In this document: piece by piece, positions 56,812 to 64,000 of the stretch
How positions within the stretch are numbered: position 1 is the stretch's first letter
Layout: every line of letters begins with the position of its first letter
Assembly: GCF_024713945.1 (NCBI RefSeq)
Contig: NC_134677.1
Coordinates: 8,888,001 to 8,952,000, forward strand
Direction of reading: 5' to 3'
Source of the DNA: Dermatophagoides farinae
Lineage: Eukaryota; Arthropoda; Arachnida; Sarcoptiformes; Pyroglyphidae
Length of the DNA: 64,000 nucleotides
Position numbers and translations under genes: made by a program
The notes under the pieces: generated by a model
Told to the model about the DNA's origin: nothing
Databases searched by the model: none
Seen by the model: only the letters and a program-made list of their open reading frames with translations

Positions 56812-57026
56812 TCGTATAGAAGATCCAGAAGTGTATTCGCTTTTGAATGATGTTACCAAACGAATCGATCATATTCGACAATTGTTGGAAAGTGAAAAAA
56901 CTTGATGCTTCAGGTCGATTCAAATGTTATGTCGCCAATCTGATCGATAATTTGGAATTTCAACTTAATGATGGATCGCTTGTGGTCCATGATGATGCAG
57001 AAGAATCGAAACTATCCAATCATTAA
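56795..57026 (+). CDS. Small predicted helical protein, frame interrupted once; unknown family
   Basis: From ATG 56795 the frame encodes 35 clean residues beginning MSANCNRIEDPEVYSLLND and ending in LLESEK, then reaches Thr-TGA (56903-56905). A second frame beginning LDASGRFKCYVAN runs from 56901 to TAA (57024-57026) for 41 residues, ending in an acidic HDDAEESKLSNH. The two halves read as one compact, mostly helical, charged protein of about 76 residues. The join needs a one-base change at the A6 tract 56895-56900. Alternatives are a +1 frameshift at TGA, or removal of a GT..AG segment at 56892-56913 (22 bp, too short for a normal intron). Composition is unlike the surrounding repeats, and an AATAAA lies 58 bp past the stop. 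I do not recognise the family. A 22-codon upstream frame (56743-56811) overlaps the start. Confidence 0.6.
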
Positions 57027-57043
57027 TGGAAAATGTTCCAATT

Positions 57044-57049
57044 TTTATT
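57044..57049 (-). terminator. Candidate polyadenylation signal of the Expansion-like gene
   Basis: The plus strand reads TTTATT, giving AATAAA on the minus strand 144 bp past the stop codon. No nearer AATAAA or ATTAAA is present between 57190 and 57050. If used, the minus transcript would run into the 3' end of the convergent small gene. Confidence 0.45.
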
Positions 57050-57083
57050 TAAATTGATTCTTGCCAAATGAAAAAACGTTTAC

Positions 57084-57089
57084 AATAAA
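57084..57089 (+). terminator. Polyadenylation signal of the small plus-strand gene
   Basis: AATAAA 58 bp after the TAA at 57024-57026, in a short AT-rich tail. Its position supports the plus-strand gene being transcribed and ending here, before the minus-strand stop at 57195. Confidence 0.6.
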
Positions 57090-57192
57090 ATTAAAATATT
57101 TTGAAAAAAATCTAACATATTGAAAATGAGCGAAAATTATCAAAATTCTAAAAAAAAAATTCAATTTCTGAACAGCAGCACTGTGTTATGTG

Positions 57193-57719
57193 TTAATGTT
57201 TACGTGGATTATTATTTTGATCTTTACCACTGGATTTATTTTTTCGTGAAAATATATTCCTCAATGATGACGATGATGGTGATGAACTAGTTCTTGGATG
57301 AAATTTTGTATTCTTCCGTAATAATGACGGATTTATGCCATAAATTTCATTATTATCATTGATGGCATTATCGATGTTGTTGTTATTGATGGAACCACGA
57401 CCATGATTATTCATTTGTGCAGGAATCATCGATGGTGGCGGTGGTGGTGGCGGTATCATTGTAATTGGATCAAATATTGTTGAACGAAAAACATCATTAT
57501 GATTCGGATAGAATGAATTCATATTCAATGATGATGATGATGATGATGGTTGTTGATTGTTCCATAATTTTTTTGCAATCATTGCTTTACGAACAATTGG
57601 TGGTTGATTTGTACGTGGCATCATCGGATAACGTTGATTTGATTGTTGTTGTTGTTGTTGATTATTATTATAAAATTTTGGTACATGTGCACTTAATCCA
57701 TAAAAATATGGATCATCAT
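57193..57719 (-). CDS. exp: Exon 5 (terminal) of the Expansion-like gene
   Basis: Acceptor ATACATAG, ending at TAA (57195-57193). It encodes residues 392-565: DDPYFYGLSAHVPKFY, Asn3, Gln6, then a basic stretch PPIVRKAMIAKKLW, Ser6, a seven-proline run (480-486), an Asn-rich part and a basic C-terminus ending NNNPRKH. The protein does not end in the SSxS motif of receptor-activated Smads. Polyproline and basic segments suggest protein or membrane contacts, but this is inference. Confidence 0.75.
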
Positions 57720-60700
57720 CTATGTATGGGATATAAATATTTCAATCATCATCAAATAATTTAATTTTTGTTATTATAGAAAATTACCTAGATTTGACGA
57801 AAGAGGTCTCTGCTGCTGTTGTTGTTGTTGTTGTTTTATCATTATCACATTATTATTATTATTATTATTATCATCTTCATAATCCGGTTCCGGTAATGTT
57901 AATGGTGGATTTTTATTATTTAAATCACGTGGTGGTAGCTTTGGTGGTAATAATGAATTTGATTGATGGTGATTATTATTATTATTATAATGAAAATGAT
58001 AATGGCCATTTTGGAATTTCGATGACGATGAAATTGTTATTGGTAATGAATAGAAATTATCTTCTGTTGAAAGAAAAAATTAGCATAATTATCGTTATGA
58101 AAAAAAACCAACTGATAACAAACCAGCAATTCTGTTGATTGATGATGATGATGGTGGTAATAATTTCATCAACATTTCCAATGCAACCAGATTTATCAAT
58201 ATACACCATACAGGTGTATTTAGCAACAATTCATCCGTATTGATCGATACAAACGATATGAAACAGAAACATTTCTGTTCTAACAGACGTGTATTTGGTG
58301 TTGATAATCGAAATTCATTCAATAGATCATTATGATATTGTTTCATATCAAACAATTGTATCGATTTTCGTTGTTCAATTTTTTCAATAATCATATTATC
58401 CATTTTATCGAAATGAATCAAAAACACATCAGCATCGGTTATACGTTTCACCAAAAGATTACCATTTTCATCCATACGTATTTTAATACCATCATTAATT
58501 TGATTTTTAATTTCAAAACATTTTCTATCACGCATTGGATTTTTGAAACCATTCAAACCAATACGATGACCATCGAATCCAATGTTAAAACCATTAATGG
58601 TCAATATTGGTGTACGTGCATATGCTTTAGCCACACGACGATTACGTTCCATACAGATAACTTTGGCCCATATTTCATCATCGATTTGATCCCATTTCGT
58701 AATGATTTCATCGACATGATCCTGTTTTTTGTTCGGTGGGTGATAGAAAAGGAATTTGTATTAATTAATTGAAATCAAATGATGAAATTATCCATTTCAT
58801 TTTTTATTTGTCATTTACAAAAAATTGTATTGTTTATTAACGTGTGGATTTTGATAATTGACAAAAGAAAATAAGACGAAAACAAAACAAAAAACAAACC
58901 AACGCCCCGTTTATGACCACTTGTTGTGCAAATATGAATATATGATATTTCAAAACAACAATCAATCGAATAGGCAACAAATCCGGATCGATAATTGATC
59001 GATTTGAATTTTTTTTGATACATAATCAATATATGAACGAATGATAAAATCACAAATTGTGTGTTTGAGGGAAAAGTCCTGAATCTAGATGACAATGTTC
59101 AACAGCAAGCAACCATTGAATCAATCGATTTCGTTTGTGTGTGTGTACAATTTTTATTATCCTAATCCAAATGAAAGAGAAACCTTGAATGTTTTTTTTT
59201 CATTTCGCTAAAATTTGAAATGGATACATTTCCATCCATTGTTGTAATCCATCAAATCTAATTCTAAATTTTTTTTCCACCACTCTGTGAAAATAAAAGT
59301 GAAAATGAAAATGAAATCCGTTTTTTCTTTCTTTCTCTCAAGATGATTGGTTTTGTTTTGTTTTTTTTTATTGTTTGAATCGATGACAATTTATGGTATC
59401 AATATCATAATGATGATGATGATGTAATTTCTACAAAAAAAAAACAACAACAACAACAACAATAATCCATGAATGATGATGACTTTTGATAATCAATCTA
59501 TTTATTTTAATGATAATGATACATCACATATGATCCTTGATGATAAATTTGATTCATTTTTTTTGTATTACAAATTGAAATGATGAAATAAAAACCTAAT
59601 GAACTTTTTTCGTTGTTGTTGTTGTTGATCTAAATGTGGAACCAACAGCCACAACAACAACAAATGATTGATCAGAAAAAAGGATTGTTTTTTTTTGTTC
59701 AGTGTCAAAATTTGTATTATATTCATAGGCTTTATGAATAATAATAACAACAACAACAGCAAAGTCGATATTAAGGCAAAGTCATTTATTGTTTGTGTGA
59801 TAAAGATGGTCAAATAATAACACATGGCGGTGTTTACTTTCAATTGTTCATAATTCGTAGACACAAATGGATCAAAACGCAATGAAAAAAAGCACATTTA
59901 ACATTCATTGTGTGTGTGCGTATAATAATCTATTTGAAATTCAATCTAATCAATAAATCTATCGTATCGATATTTCGATCATTGAAATATAACAATCATT
60001 TATGAATCAAAATTATTATCTGTACATTATTCAGACCGTTGTGGTCTCAAATGGTATACAGAAAAAATAATGATAAAAAAAACACAATGGTTATCATCAT
60101 TGATATGATTGATGCATTAAGTCACACCTACGATCAATGAATGAATGAATGATCTGATGATGATGATGAAAAGTGTAAAAACAAAGATTTGAAAGGTGTA
60201 AATTTGGCAATTTTTTTTTTTGGCTTGTTCATTGATAATGGATTTGAATATAGAATAGAATCAAAATGAATTCTATCTTTTTTTTTCTCCTTTCCCGTTG
60301 TTGTTGTTGTTTGGTTATTTTTTTTTTTTGAAATTTAAAAAATAAATTCAAGGATTATTCAATTAATAATACCTTGTTTTTCATGGAATTCACATCACAA
60401 CAATAAAGATGTAAATGACATGAAATCACGCTCAGTACTGTGTGTGTGTGTGATATACTTTGATTTTTTTTTTGGAAAAAAATTTGTTCCAGAAACAAAT
60501 TAAATGTGAAATTTTTTTTCTTTCATTCTTTTTTTTTTTTTTTGATTGATGATGACCCTGATTTTACAATTATACATTTTTGTTTGCAATAAATTTTTCA
60601 TTCATTATTTCAACAACAACCGTGATGATGATGATAATGCGGGCCATTTTACAATGGTGAATATTCTCTCTCCTCTCAATCTCTCGTTTTTTCTCTGTTT

Positions 60701-62815
60701 CTTGTGGATCCTAGCCTTATGCATAAAATGATGGTTTCGAAATTCTTGGAATGAAAAATTTTATTTTGAATTTGAATTTTCAAATTTTTAAATTAACATT
60801 TGACACGGAACGAATGAATATAAAGATTTAGAGATTTAAAGATGTTATCGATCACACACACACACAGCATACACGATAATTATCGATTATCATTGAAAAT
60901 CAAAATTGCCAAAATTTCTTCATTCTATCTAATTGCATATTTTAAATCAAATCTATCAAATGAATTAATTTTGATGTCGTTTTTTTTCGATTGATTTCCA
61001 ATAATTTTTTCTTTTTCGTTGATCAATCAATGAATGTCAAGGTCATCATCATAATTGATAATCGATAATTGATCAGTCGCGTCTACAATTTGATGATTTT
61101 CATTCACTGTCTTTCAACAGAGATGTATATTATTCAATCAGCAAAAAAAAAAAAAAAAAATCTTTCAATCTAACATCAAACTTCTTTCTTTGATTGTTGC
61201 AAATAATTATCATTAATGGAGGCAATGGAAAAAATTTTTTTTCTGTTTTGTTTATTATTACGCCCAATGTGTACACATTGTCCATTTGATTTTTGATGTG
61301 TGAGCGTGAATGAAAATGTTTGAAATGGACAATGGTAGCGTTAAACTTGTAATTTTTTTTTCGCTATTATTATTGCTGCTGTAATTCAAACAAAAATTTC
61401 TCAAGTTTACACACACACACACACAAATGATCTCGTAATACTTATTTTGGATTGTTAAATTCAGCAAAAAAAAAAAAATCAAATCAAATGGATTGTCCAT
61501 TCAATTAGATTTATTGAATATAATCTTTGCCACTGTAATTTGATCGATTTTTTGTTTTCTTCATTCAGATTAAATGTGAAAAGAAAATTTTCCATACCGA
61601 TATAAGTTTGGTTTTATTGTACCAAACATCTTCATCGTGTTGTTGTTGTTGTTGTTGTTGAGTGAAACTTGTATAATCATCCGATGTTGTTGTTGTACTG
61701 CTATTATTCAATGCATCACGTGAACGGGATAAAATTCTTCGCCGGCTTATCATATTATTATTGTCCACTGAACTGGATGATGATGAACAAAGTGAATTTG
61801 GATCAGAACTAGAGAATTTTTGAAAAGAAAAAAAGAAAAATGGTTAAATTTTAAATTTTTTTCCGTTTGTAAAATGCGGAAGCTTATTGTTTAAGTTTTG
61901 TTTTCAAATCATTCATTTGTTCTTTTGTTTTTCAATTGTCAAATATCGATAATAATGTGATCGATAATAATCGTTAGGGTTTAATGGTGGTAAAAAACGA
62001 ATTTTTTTTTACAAAAAAAAATTGGTTACCAATTAATCCATTGCTGCCAATTGTTTGTTTTATATTTGTGGATTATTAATCTCAATCACCAATCGAATAG
62101 GCAAATTATTTTGTCATCATCATCGAACATTGATTTGATTGATTGATGTTTTCGGCAATAATAATCTCCATTATGGTATGCATTATTAAAATTTCAGATT
62201 ATGGATAAAAACACAATACAGGATAACAAACAAACAAACAAACGAACAAACAAAAAACCAAACCTTATCTGTTTTCATTACATTTATAGAAAAAAAATCG
62301 TTGATTCATTCATTCACATAAAAATTCATTCAAGCAGGAAAAAGTAATCAATTCACAATTGTCTCATTCAATGTTAATTGTTTTGATCGATCATAAGAAA
62401 TAAGAAATGGTGATTTGATATTCATAACGAGTTTTTATTTGATTTTTTTTCTTCTTTTTCAATATGGAAAATTCAAATTTGAATGTTTGAAGATGGTTTC
62501 GTATAAATCAATGTAGACATTGTATTTAATGTAAATGACCCTTTAGAATCATTGAATTTTGTTGTTGTTGTTGTTGTTGATTAATTTAAAGTTTATCATA
62601 ATCAACAAATAATGATGGCTCATAATCTATCCATCCATTATTCAAGGCTATTTTACATTCTTTTTTTTCCAATGACCCAATTGTAATTTATATTTTATAT
62701 TTTCATTTAAATTTCAGTCTGTTTTACACATTGAATAAACTCTTTGATTCCGAGAATTTTTTTCTGTTGTTGTTGTTGTTGTTGAATTATGAAAAATCAT
62801 TTCATGATCAAACAT
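57193..62815 (-). CDS. exp: Expansion-like MH2-domain protein, five-exon model, 565 residues
   Basis: Spliced model: 62815-62730, 61808-61598, 58721-58124, 58063-57788, 57719-57193. All four introns are GT..AG (921, 2876, 60 and 68 bp), the phases match and the summed CDS is 566 codons including TAA. Residues 1-99 are low complexity ending in VWYNKTKLIS. Residues about 112-290 form an MH2 (Smad-type) domain: IWAKV followed by ERNRRVAKAYAR, which aligns with the Smad W..A.WELN.RVGE start; the core RIGLNGFKNPMRD; IKIRMDENGNLLVKRITDADVF; and a C-terminal TPVWCILINLVAL matching Smad TPCWIELHLNGPL. There is no MH1 DNA-binding domain and no C-terminal SSxS phosphorylation tail. The tail (300-565) is disordered, with Asn, Gln and Pro runs, an SH3-ligand-like PKLPPR (339-344) and an acidic tyrosine site EPDYEDD. 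From memory this matches Drosophila Expansion, an MH2-only Smad relative reported to act with receptor tyrosine kinase signalling in tracheal tube growth. Family assignment is strong; the exact orthologue and exon 1 are inference. Confidence 0.8.
57788..58063 (-). CDS. exp: Exon 4 of the Expansion-like gene (low-complexity linker)
   Basis: Bounded by TTTCAACAG and CTAG|GTAATT. It encodes residues 300-390: a short serine stretch, Asn5, LPPKLPPRDL (PxxPxR, SH3-ligand-like), LPEPDYEDD, Asn7, Gln8 and RPLSSNL. The preceding intron is only 60 bp and the following one 68 bp. Phases are 1 and 1; both split codons resolve without a stop (Glu at the start, Asp at the end). Confidence 0.75.
58124..58721 (-). 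CDS. exp: Exon 3 of the Expansion-like gene, carrying the whole MH2 domain
   Basis: Acceptor AAAAAACAG|GAT, donor GCTG|GTTTGT. It encodes residues 100-298: a helix DHVDEIITKWDQIDDE, then the MH2 domain from IWAKVICMERNRRV through to LEMLMKLLPP. The codon use is non-repetitive and the open frame is long against a background of repeats, so it is the most securely coding stretch in the window. The loop after DADVF (residues about 198-222) appears shortened relative to the insect protein as I remember it. Confidence 0.9.
58722..61597 (-). other. Intron 2 of the Expansion-like gene
   Basis: A 2,876 bp intron between the WYNK exon and the MH2 exon. It holds CA/TG, ATG and CAA/TTG microsatellites (for example near 59410-59462, 59605-59630 and 60146-60168), poly-T and an A18 tract around 61143. 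No conserved coding exon was seen inside it; the open frames are short and repeat-derived. Its length is far above the 60-68 bp of the other small introns, so regulatory elements or an alternative exon could be hidden here. Confidence 0.7.
61598..61808 (-). CDS. exp: Exon 2 of the Expansion-like gene
   Basis: Acceptor TCTCTAG, donor TCG|GTATGG. It encodes residues 30-99: a serine run, an Arg-rich stretch (SRRRILSRSRD), a Thr run, seven Gln, then HDEDVWYNKTKLIS. The WYNK..L motif directly before the MH2 domain is, from memory, shared with insect Expansion and anchors the exon. It ends in phase 0, matching the phase 0 start of exon 3 across a 2.9 kb intron. Confidence 0.75.
61809..62729 (-). 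other. Predicted intron 1 of the Expansion-like gene
   Basis: A 921 bp interval between predicted exon 1 and exon 2, with GTGTAA and TCTCTAG ends. Contents are AT-rich with a (CAAA)n run at about 62226-62256 and a (TTG)n run at about 62561-62580. Nothing else recognised. Confidence 0.45.
62730..62815 (-). CDS. exp: Exon 1 (predicted first coding exon) of the Expansion-like gene
   Basis: Starts at an ATG (62815-62813) and encodes 28 residues beginning MFDHEMIFHNS, then six Thr, then EKNSRNQRVYS. It ends at a GTGTAA donor in phase 2, exactly the phase demanded by the exon 2 acceptor; the split codon becomes Ile. The open frame continues upstream of this ATG without a stop to about 62950, so an upstream start or a further 5' exon (a TTTTCAG lies at the complement of about 62,900) is possible. 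The donor context AAT|GTGTAA is weak. This is the least certain exon of the model. Confidence 0.45.
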
Positions 62816-64000
62816 TTTGTCCGTTGGTAGTCTATAACATTTGTCAGTTGTTTTTTTTTTGTTGAAAAAAAAATCTAAATACTTGACGTGGTTATTCACT
62901 TTTGACTGAAAAGTCAAGTTTAATAATACACATAAACACTGCAGCAACAACGGTCAAAACCATTGTCCATTTATTCAGATTGAATATTTAAATTTTTCTT
63001 TTTTTTTCGTTTTATCACATTAATTAGATCATTCAATATATTTAAATTTAATGTGAAAAACACGTGTTGATGAAAAATATTATTACGTTTTATGGTCATT
63101 ATCATTATATCGATCAAATTGATTGATCTTTTGAATAAAATGATTGCTTTAATTGATGTGAACAACAACAACAACAACGAAAAGAGAAAAAAAACATCCA
63201 AATCTTCAACACTATTTTTCATAGCGAAAATATATAAATCATATCAAATTATGTGTGATGTGTGTGTGTGTGTGTTGATGATTGTTGTTCACATTCGGTA
63301 AACGATGTCCAGACCTATTTATCATTTTAGTTGATTGAACACAACAACGAAGGTTTTTTCTTTCTTTCAATCTTTTGGAAAAAATTTTCTTCATTTTTTG
63401 GATGTCATTCAAATTGAATTTGATTCGCCAATTATTCAATCGCAAAATGAAATTTAACTTTCTTTTCTCTTCAATAAAGCGAATCATTGAGTGGAAAAAA
63501 ATGAAACTTTTTGAATGAGCCAGATTTATTCAAAAAAAAAAAAAAAAACGAAAACATTGACTGAATGCTGAATTGTGAATCAGTGAAACAGTGTTTTGAT
63601 CTCATCATATGATTGGTGATGATTGAATCGAAAAAAAAACAAAAATCAATTATCACATCTATTGTGGAATGGCAAAGGAATGGATGCGTTTTAATTTGGA
63701 TCAACAAAATGACCAAGTCGTGTGTGTAACTATGGTAGTAGTAGCAGCAGCAGCAGTAACTTGTTCAGTAAGTTCTAAACTTTCTGCATGCATGCATGCA
63801 AATGAATAACAAACAAACTGTGAAGAAAAAAAAATAAAAAAAATTGATGATCGAAAATGAATTGAAGCCAATTCTTTTTTTTTCTTTCAATTTCTTGGGC
63901 CACTTTTTTTACGCTAACAAAAAAAACTAAAATTATACATACATACAGAGAAAAAAAAATGAAACTGATTTTTTTTTAGAGTGAATGAATGAACTAAAAC
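62816..64000. other. Presumed 5' flank of the Expansion-like gene
   Basis: AT-rich, with CAA (about 63161-63178), GT (about 63258-63275), A18 (about 63531-63548), a GTA/GCA run (63733-63757) and a GCAT tandem (about 63786-63800). No TATA box or convincing minus-strand exon was identified; untranslated 5' exons could lie here or beyond the edge. Confidence 0.5.
63669..63809 (+). other. Short plus-strand open frame in the 5' flank of the Expansion-like gene
   Basis: ATG 63669 opens MAKEWMRFNLDQQNDQV followed by CVTMVVVAAAAVTCSVSS and ends MHANE-stop (46 codons). The first 17 residues look protein-like, then a GTGTGTGTAA and a GCAGCA repeat follow. It may be the first coding exon of a gene leaving the window, with a donor near 63718, or simply chance. 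Confidence 0.15.

Noticed and set aside
56895..56901. AAAAAAC as a -1 ribosomal frameshift heptamer
   Set aside because: The heptamer is out of register with the zero frame, and the downstream frame needs a +1, not a -1, shift.
56642..56923. 93-codon minus-strand open frame
   Set aside because: Antisense to the small plus-strand gene, whose composition and polyA signal are more convincing.
57465..58138. Plus-strand open frames of 99 and 114 codons
   Set aside because: Antisense shadows of exons 4 and 5 of the Expansion-like gene (Tyr, Val and Met runs opposite Asn, Gln and His runs).
58332..58772. 146-codon plus-strand open frame
   Set aside because: Antisense shadow of the MH2 exon, which has the homology.
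1..64000. CRISPR arrays, bacterial operons, rRNA, integrated viral genes
   Set aside because: Repeats are microsatellites without spacer structure; no ribosome-binding-site-led gene runs, rRNA core or viral domain was seen.

Overview
The window looks like nuclear DNA of a small-genome arthropod, most likely an acariform mite of the house-dust-mite type. The grounds are: very AT-rich sequence packed with short microsatellites (CA/TG, ATG/CAT, CAA/TTG, homopolymer A/T); compact genes with 60-68 bp GT..AG introns; Asn, Gln, His and Ser runs in the proteins; and an MH2-domain gene of a type I know from arthropods. The species is an inference. No prokaryotic genes, rRNA, CRISPR array or recognisable tRNA was seen.

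Positions 1 to about 56,600 form a gene-poor expanse. Nearly every open frame there is a translation of simple repeats (runs of Cys-Val, Thr-His, Met, Ile or Phe). It could be intergenic or one very large intron; the sequence alone does not decide. A few non-repetitive islands stand out and are listed as weak candidates: 2,533-2,766 (-), 16,523-16,732 (-), about 20,610-21,137 (-), 24,758-24,943 (-), 27,790-27,858 (+), 36,396-36,486 (-) and 49,328-49,482 (+). Several clean inverted repeats are also present (7,987; 33,024; 40,063; 42,890; 44,317).

Genes are concentrated at the right end. On the plus strand, 56,795-57,026 encodes a small predicted helical protein of unknown family. Its frame is interrupted once, at an A6 tract followed by TGA, and is then followed by a stop codon and an AATAAA. 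Convergent to it on the minus strand, 57,193-62,815 holds a five-exon gene (model of 565 residues) with an MH2 (Smad-type) domain and no MH1 domain, closely resembling the arthropod Expansion protein. The MH2 core, exons 2-5 and their compatible intron phases are well supported; the first coding exon is a model. The two genes point at each other, and their predicted 3' ends overlap.

The last kilobase (62,816-64,000) is the presumed 5' flank of the Expansion-like gene and holds a short plus-strand open frame of uncertain status.
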